From Bergeyella cardium (GTDB taxonomy: Bacteria > Bacteroidota > Bacteroidia > Flavobacteriales > Weeksellaceae), in assembly GCF_003614945.1 (NCBI RefSeq), contig NZ_QYCZ01000001.1:452001-516000 (forward strand): a DNA stretch of 64,000 nucleotides, written 5' to 3'. Within the stretch, counting starts at the first letter, position 1, and the number at the start of each line of letters is the position of its first letter. The notes below the pieces were generated by a model, which was not told where the DNA came from, did no database searches, and saw nothing but the letters and a program-made list of their open reading frames with translations. The position numbers and the translations under genes were made by a program. Positions 29,501-36,657 of this stretch are shown here, piece by piece.

Positions 29501-30782
29501 GGTAGCAGATAATGCTGCTCGTACTCCGCTTATGGTTCAGAATATCCCTTATGGTTCCATACTTTCTGTAAAACCAGGCGATAAAGTGAAAAAAGGAGAC
29601 CTTATCTGTAAGTGGGATCCATATAATGCGGTTATCATTGCAGAGACTGCTGGTAAGGTAGCTTATGAAGATATTATTCAAGGGGTTTCTTTCCAATTAG
29701 AGATAGATGAGCAGACAGGCTTTGAAGAAAAAGTAATCTCAGAAGCAAGAGGTAAGAAAGCCGTTCCTACCCTTAGAGTTGTAGATTCCAAAGGTGTAGA
29801 GCAGAAGTCTTACAACTTACCTGTGGGTGCTCACTTGATGGTTAATGACGGAGAGAAAATCAAAGCAGGGAAAATCCTCATCAAGATTCCTCGTAAATCT
29901 GCTAAGGCAGGGGATATCACGGGTGGTCTTCCGAGGGTTACCGAGCTCTTTGAAGCGAGAAATCCTTCCAATCCAGCTGTGGTTACCGAGATAGACGGTG
30001 TAGTTTCTTACGGTAAAATCAAGAGAGGAAACCGAGAGCTTATCGTGGAGGCAAAAACAGGTGAAAGAAAAATTTACCTGGTAAAACTTTCCAGCCAGAT
30101 TCTCGTTCAGGAGAACGACTTTGTAAGAGCAGGTACTCCGCTTTCAGACGGCTCCATTACACCAGACGATATCCTCAGAATCCAAGGGCCAACAGCCGTT
30201 CAGGAGTATATCGTTAATGAAATCCAGGAGGTATATCGTCTCCAAGGGGTGAAAATTGATGACAAACACTTTGAAATCATCGTAAGACAGATGATGACGA
30301 AGGTAGAAATCGTAGATGGTGGAGACACCCGCTTCCTCGAAGCTGCCCTTGAGCATAAGTATGACTTCCTCGATGAAAACAACCGTATCTTCGGTCTTAA
30401 AGTAGTTGTAGATGCAGGAGATTCCAAAGACTTTAAACCAGGGCAGATGATTACCGCTCGCGAGCTTAGAGATGAGAACTCTAAACTCAAGAGAGAAGAT
30501 TTACAGCTCGTAGAAGTGAGAGATGCTCTCCCTGCTACTGCTGTGCCTGTGCTCCAGGGAATTACCCGTGCAGCGCTTCAAACAAGGTCGTTTATGTCTG
30601 CCGCATCCTTCCAGGAGACTACGAAAGTTCTCAACGAAGCTGCTGTATCTGGTAAGGTAGATGACCTCAATGGATTGAAAGAAAATGTAATCGTAGGGCA
30701 TAGAATCCCTGCGGGAACAGGTCTTAAAGATTATCAGGATTTCCTCGTTGGTCTTAAAAAAGACTTTGAAGATCACAACTAA
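26514..30782 (+). CDS. rpoC: RNA polymerase subunit beta-prime
   Basis: A 1422-residue RpoC. The N-terminal zinc site is present ([20 protein letters not shown]), as is the catalytic magnesium triad in [15 protein letters not shown]. The second zinc cluster [15 protein letters not shown] follows, with the trigger loop region ([20 protein letters not shown]) after it. The C-terminal part ([20 protein letters not shown]) matches the omega-binding end. It lacks the large lineage-specific insertion between the two halves found in some phyla. It is cotranscribed with rpoB. Confidence 0.98.
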   Translation: MSNKNKSSRFNKITIGLASPESILQESRGEVLKPETINYRTHKPERDGLFCEKIFGPVKDYECACGKYKRIRYKGIVCDRCGVEVTEKKVRRERIGHINLVVPVAHIWYFRSLPNKIGYLLGLPSKKLDMIIYYERYVVIQQGIAKKADGSDFEEMEFLTEEEYLDVLDSLPADNQYLDDSDPNKFIAKMGAEAVEELLKRIDLDALSFDLRHKAHSEGSKQRRTEALKRLNVVEALRSANTRMINRPEWMVMRVLPVIPPELRPLVPLDGGRFATSDLNDLYRRVIIRNNRLKRLLEIKAPEVILRNEKRMLQEAVDSLFDNTRKSSAVKSESNRPLKSLSDSLKGKQGRFRQNLLGKRVDYSARSVIVVGPSLQLHECGLPKDMAAELYKPFIIRKLIERGIVKTVKSAKRIIDRKEPVVYDILENVMKGHPVLLNRAPTLHRLGIQAFQPKMIEGKAIQLHPLVTTAFNADFDGDQMAVHLPLGPEAILEAQLLMLGSQNILNPANGSPITVPSQDMVLGLYFMTKEGISTEEHKIKGEGLAFYSPEEAEIAYNEGRASLNAKVKCKLPVKNEQGDFEIKLIETTVGRILFNQIVPKQVGYVNELLTKKSLRNVIGKILAETDFPTTVKFLDDMKNLGYYNAFKGGLSFSLGDIVVPEEKKQMIAKAVETVDEIKANYNMGLITDTERYNQVIDVWTNTNASLTEMIMQRMTTDQGGFNSVYMMLDSGARGSKEQIRQLSGMRGLMAKPQKAGSVGAEIIENPIVANFKEGLSILEYFISTHGARKGLADTALKTADAGYLTRRLVDVAQDVIITEDDCGTLRGVDVTPLKKNDEVVEKLSERILGRVSLHDVYHPETDEIIVSADELIDEALAQKIEESGIESVEVRSPLTCEARRGICAKCYGRNLATGKMIHMGEAVGVIAAQSIGEPGTQLTLRTFHQGGTAGNVSENPTIVAKKDGIVELDEIRTITSEDENGNKVEIVVSRSTEFRLVADNAARTPLMVQNIPYGSILSVKPGDKVKKGDLICKWDPYNAVIIAETAGKVAYEDIIQGVSFQLEIDEQTGFEEKVISEARGKKAVPTLRVVDSKGVEQKSYNLPVGAHLMVNDGEKIKAGKILIKIPRKSAKAGDITGGLPRVTELFEARNPSNPAVVTEIDGVVSYGKIKRGNRELIVEAKTGERKIYLVKLSSQILVQENDFVRAGTPLSDGSITPDDILRIQGPTAVQEYIVNEIQEVYRLQGVKIDDKHFEIIVRQMMTKVEIVDGGDTRFLEAALEHKYDFLDENNRIFGLKVVVDAGDSKDFKPGQMITARELRDENSKLKREDLQLVEVRDALPATAVPVLQGITRAALQTRSFMSAASFQETTKVLNEAAVSGKVDDLNGLKENVIVGHRIPAGTGLKDYQDFLVGLKKDFEDHN

Positions 30783-30800
30783 TACAAGTAAATATTCTAT

Positions 30801-30830
30801 TTGAAAATGTTTGAAAGTTCAGTATATTTG
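30801..30830 (+). promoter_or_regulatory. Promoter of the DUF3467 gene inside an inverted repeat
   Basis: TTG (30801-30803) is followed after 19 bp by TATATTTG (30823-30830). The -7 box lies in the loop of a perfect 9-bp inverted repeat, TTTGAAAGT (30810-30818) and ACTTTCAAA (30832-30840). The right arm is partly repeated as CTTTCAAA at 30841-30848. The repeat could be an operator or a weak rpoC terminator. Confidence 0.5.
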
Positions 30831-30872
30831 GACTTTCAAACTTTCAAAATTAACATTAAAACAATTAATAAA

Positions 30873-31175
30873 ATGGACAACAATCAGAATCAAGACAACA
30901 ACATCAACATTCAGTTGAACGAAGCTGTGGCTATGGGAGCTTATTGCAACCTTGCGCTTGTAAATCATTCTCCTTCGGAGTTTGTTTTAGACTTCATCCA
31001 GCTTATGCCAGGCGTTCAGCAAGCGAATGTAAGAAGCCGAGTAATCCTTGCTCCTCTTCACGCAAAAAGAGTTTTAAATGCTCTTCAACAAAATATTGCT
31101 AACTACGAACAACAATTCGGAGAAATAAAAGAAGTTGAGCCTTTCGTATTGGGAGGTAACAATGTTCAAGCATAA
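30873..31175 (+). CDS. DUF3467 family protein
   Basis: A 100-residue small soluble protein of the DUF3467 family (MDNNQNQDNNINIQLNEAVA at the start, then GAYCNLALVNHSPSEFVLDF and SRVILAPLHAKRVLNALQQN). The family is widespread, often encoded directly after rpoC in Bacteroidota, and has no assigned function. An in-frame TTG-type start further upstream (30801) would add 24 residues, but it overlaps the predicted promoter, so the ATG at 30873 was chosen. A terminator follows 19 nt after the stop. Confidence 0.88.
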   Translation: MDNNQNQDNNINIQLNEAVAMGAYCNLALVNHSPSEFVLDFIQLMPGVQQANVRSRVILAPLHAKRVLNALQQNIANYEQQFGEIKEVEPFVLGGNNVQA

Positions 31176-31194
31176 AACCTCCAAAACAAAAACC

Positions 31195-31228
31195 AAAACC
31201 CCTGAAGTTTTATTCAGGGGTTTTCTTT
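31195..31228 (+). terminator. Intrinsic terminator after the DUF3467 gene
   Basis: AAAACCCCTGAA and TTCAGGGGTTTT form a 12-bp stem with a short T-rich loop, followed by CTTTTC. It closes the rpoBC-DUF3467 region. Confidence 0.8.
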
Positions 31229-31233
31229 TCCCA

Positions 31234-31386
31234 CCCACTGCGTGGGGAGCACTTAGCAGGGGAGGCACTCGTTAGCACGGCAGGCACTTATCCCAAACTA
31301 CCCATCCACCGCTAACAGCTAAAAGCCAGTAACCAACCGCCAATTGCCACGCACTGCCTACTGCTTAAAGCCTACTGCCTATTGCG
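31234..31386. repeat. Dispersed intergenic repeat block, both modules
   Basis: The palindromic module CCCACTGCGTGGGGAGCACT lies at 31234-31253. It is followed by related words (GTTAGCACGGCAGGCACTTA), then the second module with GCTAACAGCTAAAAGCC, ACTGCCTACTGCTTAAAGCC and TACTGCCTATTGCG. The -33 element of the next promoter is inside its end. Confidence 0.75.
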
Positions 31387-31411
31387 TAATAAAAAAATAC
31401 TCTTATATTTG
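31382..31411 (+). promoter_or_regulatory. Promoter of the FISUMP gene leader
   Basis: TTG (31382-31384) is followed after 19 bp by TATATTTG (31404-31411). It predicts a transcript starting near 31417 with a leader of about 395 nt before the FISUMP ATG. Confidence 0.7.
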
Positions 31412-31434
31412 CCTCGCAATTAGATGAAAAAAGG

Positions 31435-31530
31435 ATGAAAAGGAATACCCAAAATATGACAAATATCATATACGCAAACTTGCGTATGTGCAATAATTTG
31501 TTATCCTTCCTTCCTTCCTTCAAAATATAG
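31435..31530 (+). CDS. Putative 31-residue leader peptide in the FISUMP leader
   Basis: A short frame (MKRNTQNMTNIIYANLRMCN, then a Leu/Phe-rich end) begins at ATG 31435 and stops at TAG 31528-31530. The stop is immediately before two strong hairpins. The tetranucleotide tract 31505-31521 lies inside its last third. Its start overlaps the stop of a four-codon frame (ATG at 31424, TGA at 31436). A gain of one 4-bp unit would fuse it to a frame that stays open through the hairpins and the entire FISUMP gene to 33743. Not similar to anything recognised. Coding status is inferred from position and frame only. Confidence 0.45.
   Translation: MKRNTQNMTNIIYANLRMCNNLLSFLPSFKI
31470..31487 (+). other. 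Hairpin inside the leader ORF
   Basis: ATACGCAA and TTGCGTAT form a perfect 8-bp stem with an AC loop. Confidence 0.6.
31505..31521. repeat. Tetranucleotide simple sequence repeat (CCTT)4C
   Basis: Seventeen bases of perfect CCTT repeat lie within the short leader ORF. Slippage by one unit changes the reading frame downstream. Confidence 0.9.
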
Positions 31531-31549
31531 TCTTATTTAAAAGACTATA
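31526..31549 (+). other. Hairpin at the end of the leader ORF
   Basis: TATAGTCTT and AAGACTATA form a perfect 9-bp stem with a 6-nt loop. The TAG stop of the leader ORF is in its left arm. Confidence 0.7.
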
Positions 31550-31553
31550 TAGA

Positions 31554-31600
31554 GCGCCGATAGGCGCGCGGGCTTTGCCCGCGCGCCTATCGGCGCTTTT
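31554..31600 (+). terminator. Perfect 20-bp hairpin with short T tail, candidate attenuator
   Basis: The left arm GCGCCGATAGGCGCGCGGGC (31554-31573) is fully complementary to 31577-31596, with loop TTT and followed by TTTT. It is a very stable GC-rich hairpin within an AT-rich leader, upstream of the FISUMP gene and downstream of its promoter. The T tail is short, so it may act as an attenuator, a transcript-stabilising element or a translation block. Confidence 0.6.
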
Positions 31601-31644
31601 GCGTTTGCCTGCTTCTCACTTTTTCGCTTATGCAGGAGGCAAAG

Positions 31645-31665
31645 TCGCGAGCGAAGCGAGCGACA
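31645..31665 (+). other. Weak hairpin in the FISUMP leader
   Basis: GTCGC (31645-31649) and GCGAC (31661-31665) can pair around an AGCGAAGCG core. Just upstream, TTTGCCTGC (31604-31612) can pair with GCAGGAGGCAAA (31633-31644) with a three-base bulge. Confidence 0.4.
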
Positions 31666-31728
31666 AAGCGCTAGTCAATCTTCTTTTAGAGCAAAATCAG
31701 ACAAGAGTGAAGATAGGGGAGGTGCATT

Positions 31729-31751
31729 GTCGCCAGCCAAAGGCTGGCGAC
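31729..31751 (+). other. Hairpin before the FISUMP start codon
   Basis: GTCGCCAGCC and GGCTGGCGAC form a perfect 10-bp stem with an AAA loop, 61 nt before the ATG. No T run follows. Confidence 0.65.
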
Positions 31752-31811
31752 CCAATTGCAGTTTCTACGCTCAATAATTATTCCCAAGGAAGTAACATAA
31801 ATAATAGATAT

Positions 31812-33743
31812 ATGAGATTTAAAATGATTTTAGCGTTTGTGCTAATAGGAGTATTAGCCAGCGCACAGACAGAGTACGACGGCAGAGTCGGAATCAATAC
31901 AGAGACGCCAAAGGCTACTCTGGATATTTCGCGGAATACAAGTGTATCATCTAGTTCTGTGCAAGGGGTTTTATTCCCAAGAGTAACATCAGTGCAGCGA
32001 GATGCTTTTAATCCTGCAGATGTGGAAGAAGGAACGATGATTTACAATTTAGACAGGAAATGCGTAGAGATATTTTCTAATTCGGGTTGGGACTGTATCT
32101 CTTCGGTTGCGCCTTCTTTGCCACCAGGAGTTACGCTTCAGATAATGGGAGCGGGCTGGGATGGTGTCTTTCAGGCAGGAACAGCCGTAGCCGCAGGTTC
32201 CGGTACGCATAAGGTGAAGCTTCTTATTAATAATACTGGAGCTACGCCTTATACTCAAAACCTTTCTTCTGCAATGACGATTACGAACATTCCTGGCACT
32301 CTGCCAGGGGGCGTTCCTGCACCTACAGGCACAGTAGCTTTGGATGGCGCCCAAAACAGTTCGGTAACGGTAGCACCAGGCACCTCCCAGATTATTTCGT
32401 ATAACCTGAAAGGTATGCCACAGGTAGGGGATATAAAGGCTACTTTCCGTATAGGGATATACAATGTAGAGCAGACCTATACCGTAAGCCAGGGTACGGC
32501 CTTGTTCCAAGACCATAGCATATTTGTATTTTCTTGGAAGGAGGACAGCTCAGTGCAGGGAACGCCTCCGATTGCATCATCTTACCAAGGGAAGATAGAC
32601 GGCAGTATCTACAAGATACCGGTTAAGATACCGTACAAGAACGGAGATGGTAAGTCTTTTGGAGAATTTACTAAGACAGTAAGTATAGGTACAGCACCTA
32701 ACCAGAAGACCTTGAAGCTAACGATACCAGCTGGTAAGCTACACCAATCGCCCAGTACAGGTCTTTATAATGTAATTGGAGGAACATTGGAAGTAATAGA
32801 CGGTACCTACAACGCACCACTATTAGAGGCAGGGAGTGCCGACCAGCTGATAGCTACCATTCCGGTACAGCTAACAAGCGCGATGACGCCATTTAACTTA
32901 AAAGTTTATGCTACGGGAGGTGTTAAGGATAAGCAGTATAACCACGAGACAGCAGGAGTAGCCGGCAGGTATGAGCACCGCTTTGTGTATAGCAAAGTAA
33001 TGACGTATGACGGGCAGATATGGCTAGACAAGAACCTTGGGGCATACTATGCCGATGCAAACCGTATAGCAGACTTTGGTAATGACCAGACCTATGCGAA
33101 GCGTAACCCAGTTAATGAGAGTATAGATTACCGAATGCTAGGCTCCGTATTCCAGTGGGGTAGGGATGCCGATGGCCACGAACTGGTGGACTGGCCAAGT
33201 AGTCTTGTAGGGGTGGTAGAGCCTACTAAGGGAAATTACTTTAAATATACTAACATTAGTCAGTTTCCTTCAGGTACTGTTACTAATGCTTGGAAGCGAC
33301 CTGAAAATATGACTAGTTATACTGCTCTTGTTAGTGGTTTTACAGATAACTGCCCAAGTGGATGGCATACCCCTACACTAACAGAAATTCAAGCTTGGGG
33401 ATTAAAGGTTTCTGGGAATGCTCTTGGAGCACGTTCGGAGGGCTACAGAGGTGGTTTTACAACAGAGATTGGACGCCTTGGAGGAGGATATTGGAAGGGG
33501 GAGGGGGATAAGGTTTATTCTCTAAGAATGGGGGATTCTCCATATTTTCATACAACTACACCATTTTCTAATGATAGATTTAATGCTTTCACAGCTTATT
33601 CATATGAGTATAATCCATTGCTCAAAATTCCACAGGCTTTAGATCCACTAATATATCCAGGTAATCATAGTTCATATACCTTGTCTTCTGATAGCAACTT
33701 ATATCGATACAGTGCTGTGCCTATCCGCTGTATAAAAGACTAA
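31812..33743 (+). CDS. Exported FISUMP-domain protein
   Basis: A 643-residue protein starting at ATG 31812 with a clear signal peptide (MILAFVLIGVLASAQ). The N-terminus YDGRVGINTETPKATLDIS is common among Flavobacteriia surface proteins. A beta-rich middle follows. The C-terminal FISUMP (Fib_succ_major) domain starts near residue 395, with DGQIWLDKNLGA, GSVFQWGRDADGHE and CPSGWHTPTLTEIQAW, and a final AVPIRCIKD. The protein is probably displayed on the cell surface; function unknown. The reading frame is open for about 280 nt upstream of the ATG, but no signal peptide is there. The DNA encoding the last ~170 residues is clearly more AT-rich than the middle, hinting at a recombined cassette. 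Confidence 0.82.
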   Translation: MRFKMILAFVLIGVLASAQTEYDGRVGINTETPKATLDISRNTSVSSSSVQGVLFPRVTSVQRDAFNPADVEEGTMIYNLDRKCVEIFSNSGWDCISSVAPSLPPGVTLQIMGAGWDGVFQAGTAVAAGSGTHKVKLLINNTGATPYTQNLSSAMTITNIPGTLPGGVPAPTGTVALDGAQNSSVTVAPGTSQIISYNLKGMPQVGDIKATFRIGIYNVEQTYTVSQGTALFQDHSIFVFSWKEDSSVQGTPPIASSYQGKIDGSIYKIPVKIPYKNGDGKSFGEFTKTVSIGTAPNQKTLKLTIPAGKLHQSPSTGLYNVIGGTLEVIDGTYNAPLLEAGSADQLIATIPVQLTSAMTPFNLKVYATGGVKDKQYNHETAGVAGRYEHRFVYSKVMTYDGQIWLDKNLGAYYADANRIADFGNDQTYAKRNPVNESIDYRMLGSVFQWGRDADGHELVDWPSSLVGVVEPTKGNYFKYTNISQFPSGTVTNAWKRPENMTSYTALVSGFTDNCPSGWHTPTLTEIQAWGLKVSGNALGARSEGYRGGFTTEIGRLGGGYWKGEGDKVYSLRMGDSPYFHTTTPFSNDRFNAFTAYSYEYNPLLKIPQALDPLIYPGNHSSYTLSSDSNLYRYSAVPIRCIKD

Positions 33744-33755
33744 TAAATACACCCC

Positions 33756-33779
33756 AAGGGGGAGTAATCCCCCTTTTTT
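33756..33779 (+). terminator. Intrinsic terminator after the FISUMP gene
   Basis: AAGGGGGA and TCCCCCTT form an 8-bp stem with a GTAA loop, followed by TTTT. It separates the FISUMP and DUF4469 transcripts. Confidence 0.8.
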
Positions 33780-33828
33780 ATAAAAGAAAACATAAAGAAT
33801 TATATATAAACCAATAAACATTATTACA

Positions 33829-34545
33829 ATGAAAAATACTTTAAAAGCGTGGCTAAGAGATAACCCTCTTACCAGCGACCCATCAGATTTTGTAGGCGTA
33901 CCCGCAAACGTAGGGAGCGTAAGCATCGCAGAGATTGTAGCAGAGCTCAAAAAAGAAGGTATGGAGATAAAAGAGGAGACGGCAATAGACATTGTTTCCC
34001 GCTTTAATCGCAAGAGCACAGAGCTTGTGCTCCAAGGCTATGTAGTGAATACAGGTCTCGTGATAATGCGCCCAGCGATAAAAGGTGTCTTTAAAGACAA
34101 AGTCTGGGATAAGGACAAGCACAGCGTCTATGTAAATGTTAATCAAGGTGCCGAGCTAAGGAAGGCAATCTCTCAAACCAAAGTAGAATTCCTTGGCGAG
34201 CAATCTAGCCCAATGGCAATCTTCGGTATTACCGACCTCAGCACTGGCAAAACGGATGGCACCCTCACCAAAGGCAAGAATGCCGAGATTAAAGGGACTT
34301 ACCTCAAGGTTGCAGGCACTCACACAGATAATGGTGTCTATCTCACGAATATAGACACCAAAGCCAAGACTAAGCTCACCGACCTTGTGATTAATGAGCC
34401 CGCTCGTCTTTTGGTGCTTATCCCCGCCTCGCTCCCCGCAGGCAACTACGAGCTGAGCATCACAACGCAGTTTAGCAGTGGTAAGAATGTCTTCCTCAAA
34501 GAGCCTCGCACAGATATTTTGGACACTATAATAGTCCTATCCTAA
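33829..34545 (+). CDS. HU-like DNA-binding protein with DUF4469 domain
   Basis: A 238-residue protein without signal peptide. Residues 1-120 resemble the atypical HU/IHF-like fold found in Bacteroidota (SIAEIVAELKKEGMEIKEET, FNRKSTELVLQGYVVNTGLV, RPAIKGVFKDKVWD). Residues 125-238 fit the DUF4469 beta-sandwich, with GTYLKVAGTHTDNGVYLTN, EPARLLVLIPASLPAGNYEL and SITTQFSSG. Such proteins are thought to bind DNA, but the targets are unknown. The GC-rich codon use differs from rpoBC. It lies 85 nt after the FISUMP gene beyond a terminator and directly before a palindromic 23-bp array. No clear promoter was found. Confidence 0.75.
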   Translation: MKNTLKAWLRDNPLTSDPSDFVGVPANVGSVSIAEIVAELKKEGMEIKEETAIDIVSRFNRKSTELVLQGYVVNTGLVIMRPAIKGVFKDKVWDKDKHSVYVNVNQGAELRKAISQTKVEFLGEQSSPMAIFGITDLSTGKTDGTLTKGKNAEIKGTYLKVAGTHTDNGVYLTNIDTKAKTKLTDLVINEPARLLVLIPASLPAGNYELSITTQFSSGKNVFLKEPRTDILDTIIVLS

Positions 34546-34576
34546 CTCATTGTAAGATAGTGCCCCTCTCAATAGG

Positions 34577-34680
34577 GTGTCTATCCTTACCGTGATAGGG
34601 TGTCTATCACTCTCGTGATAGAGTGTCTATCCTTACCGTGATAGAGTGTCTATCACTCTCGTAATAGAGAGTCTATTGTA
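34577..34680. repeat. Palindromic 23-bp tandem array
   Basis: Units start at 34577, 34600, 34623 and 34646 with an exact period of 23, and a degenerate fifth at 34669. Units alternate between a CTTACC and an ACTCTC core, giving a 46-bp higher-order repeat. Each unit is a hairpin; the best is CTATCACTCTCGTGATAG with 7-bp arms. It starts 32 nt after the stop of the HU/DUF4469 gene. There are no unique spacers, so it is not CRISPR. Confidence 0.9.
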
Positions 34681-34812
34681 ATATGATTTATAATAATAAT
34701 AACGAAATAAGAATCAAGGGAGATAAATCTTCCAAATGATAAAAAGAAATAGAAACCTTGCACTTTATCACTTGTGTGCATAATGCGTTTTTATAGTTGT
34801 TAGTATTTATTT

Positions 34813-34848
34813 GTACGGCACCCCACTCGGGGTGCCGTACTTCTTTTT
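34813..34848 (+). terminator. Strong intrinsic terminator
   Basis: GTACGGCACCCC and GGGGTGCCGTAC form a perfect 12-bp stem with an ACTC loop, followed by TTCTTTTT. It lies 268 nt beyond the DUF4469 stop with no gene between, so either the transcript has a long 3' end or an unrecognised small RNA ends here. Confidence 0.85.
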
Positions 34849-34852
34849 AGCA

Positions 34853-35045
34853 GATGGCAAATAGCTATTGGCTTTTAGCTATTGGCGGTGCGCGGTTAGC
34901 TTCGTGCAGTAAGCAGTAGGCTTTAGGCAGTAGGCGGTGTGCGGATAGTTTGTGATAAGTGTGCCCCACACAGTGGGTGCCTGCCGTGCTACGGCTAAGT
35001 GCTCCCCACGCCAGTGGGTGCTTACTGCTTGAGGCTTATAGCTTT
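34853..35045. repeat. Dispersed intergenic repeat block, both modules
   Basis: The module with TAGCTATTGGCTTTTAGC, AAGCAGTAGGCTTTAGGC and AGTAGGCGGTG is followed by palindromic modules at 34956-34977 (core CCCCACACAGTGGG) and 34996-35018 (core CCCCACGCCAGTGGG). The block overlaps the last codons of the convergently read membrane-protein gene that ends at 35022. Confidence 0.8.
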
Positions 35046-36644
35046 TTTGAGTTCTTGTATTTCCTTTTTGTTGAGTTTTTTCCAGTGGAAGCCGTTTTTT
35101 TTCCTTTCGGAATCCCATTGAGGGAAGATACCGAGCCTTAGATAGTCTTTCAAAAAGCCATTGGAAATGGTTGGGAGGGGGGTGTCAAACATAAAGGGAT
35201 AATCCTCCGCCGATAGATAAAATTCCAGATTCCCCACTTTATGGCTTTTGTATTGGTTGAGCTGGTATGCAGAGGGTTTTAGCCATTGGTTTTCATTAAA
35301 TCCGCCCATAAAATACCCCAGATAAAAGCTCGGAAGCTGTTTCTGTAGCCATTGGGGAGTGCTCAGTACGAAGGCTATTGCTAAGGTCATCACTGTAAAG
35401 CCTAAAATCGCGGTTTTCTTCCCTGCTTTCTGGTATGTGAGTATAAAAATCATTACGAAAAAGACTTCCAGAAAGAATCGGTATTGAGCGGAGAATGCCA
35501 GTACCATTGCGGATTTTAGCAGTACTGCCCCACAGAGGAGGTACAATACTTTCTTCCTTGAGATAAAGGTATGGAAGCACAAAATCATCAAACTGATGAT
35601 AAACAGGATATGGATTTTCCCTTTAATCCCCTCTAACAGCAGCCAGTTTTTTATGTAATCCCATTTGCTAAAAGAATGTATCTCGGCGTAGGTATATTGC
35701 AGGTTGTAGGTTTTCATTATGGCAATCATTGCCGAGTTTTTGAGCAGCTCGGGGTTGGGTTTCCAAGGCAAATTAAGGTCAATCACCGCTACAGGAAATA
35801 TGGGATAGCCGAAGAGCCATATATTTTTGAAGCAGAACAGCAGCCCAAGAGCAATGCCTGCGGGCATCCAGCTGAGGGGCTTTTGCTTTAAGCAGAAAAG
35901 ATTATACAGAAATACGAAGACAGGCACCCAAATGGCCGTTGGCTTTATTATAAATATGAATACCGAGAGTAGAAAGAGCCCTTTAGCATTGGTATTGCTT
36001 CGCATAGTCTCATTGAGCACTAGCATAGAGAGGATGATGACGGGCAAGTCTGCACTTGGCGACTGAACAAACAGAAACAAAATAGGGAAAAACAGCAGAT
36101 GGACGAAAACCCTCCTCTCCAATATATAAATGAGGTAGCCTGCCAGCATAAGTGAATTCATTCTAAGGAAAGTATCCGATAGGTTAGAAAACCCCGCTTG
36201 GAAAATATGCCAGACGGACATCTGCCCCAGCAATAAGTCGAGATTGGAAATTCCCCTTGGCATTCCCACTTCACGAATCCACTTTATACTGGGTACATAA
36301 TACCCAAAATGATCCAGAATAAATGGATAAAACGCTCCGAAGAACAATATAATAAAGAGAACGGGCACAAAAATGCGGTAGTGCTCTCTTAGAAAGCTAC
36401 CCAATGCCCTGTATTTTCTTTGATAGATGAATAGCGATATCCCCAGTAGGAGCGTAGGGATTTCTACCGCTGTATTTATCGGGATGAAGAATGCCAGAGC
36501 CGTCCAAACGATACTTATACTCACGATTCCCATTACTAAATCTGAACTTATCCCATCCCATAGCTTTATTTTTTGGCTGGCAAGACCACCTATCCCCAGT
36601 AGGGTAGGCAGAATAAGCATTAGCGATAGTAAAATATAGATCAT
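35022..36644 (-). CDS. Polytopic membrane protein (LIC_10190-like, possible GT-C fold)
   Basis: A 540-residue integral membrane protein with about 11-12 hydrophobic segments spread over residues 1-420 and a soluble C-terminal tail. The layout, with a loop after the first helices containing GAFYPFILDHFGYYVPSIKW and a later WKPNPELL loop, resembles GT-C-type or LIC_10190-family membrane proteins. These often take part in surface polysaccharide or lipid modification. No catalytic residue could be assigned, so the function is unproven. The C-terminal codons (KAISLKQ) are encoded by sequence of the neighbouring dispersed repeat. It lies 13 nt downstream of the YkgJ gene, so the two are probably cotranscribed. 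Confidence 0.65.
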   Translation of the reverse strand: MIYILLSLMLILPTLLGIGGLASQKIKLWDGISSDLVMGIVSISIVWTALAFFIPINTAVEIPTLLLGISLFIYQRKYRALGSFLREHYRIFVPVLFIILFFGAFYPFILDHFGYYVPSIKWIREVGMPRGISNLDLLLGQMSVWHIFQAGFSNLSDTFLRMNSLMLAGYLIYILERRVFVHLLFFPILFLFVQSPSADLPVIILSMLVLNETMRSNTNAKGLFLLSVFIFIIKPTAIWVPVFVFLYNLFCLKQKPLSWMPAGIALGLLFCFKNIWLFGYPIFPVAVIDLNLPWKPNPELLKNSAMIAIMKTYNLQYTYAEIHSFSKWDYIKNWLLLEGIKGKIHILFIISLMILCFHTFISRKKVLYLLCGAVLLKSAMVLAFSAQYRFFLEVFFVMIFILTYQKAGKKTAILGFTVMTLAIAFVLSTPQWLQKQLPSFYLGYFMGGFNENQWLKPSAYQLNQYKSHKVGNLEFYLSAEDYPFMFDTPLPTISNGFLKDYLRLGIFPQWDSERKKNGFHWKKLNKKEIQELKKAISLKQ

Positions 36645-36657
36645 AACAGGGGAGGGG

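Noticed and set aside
31575-31811. N-terminal extension of the FISUMP protein starting at a TTG in the hairpin
   Set aside because: The signal peptide begins at 31812, and a TTG inside a perfect hairpin loop is a poor start. The open frame itself is kept as evidence for the leader model.
34577-34680. CRISPR array
   Set aside because: Units are contiguous with no unique spacers and no cas genes nearby; the same holds for the arrays at 17.7 and 55.9 kb.
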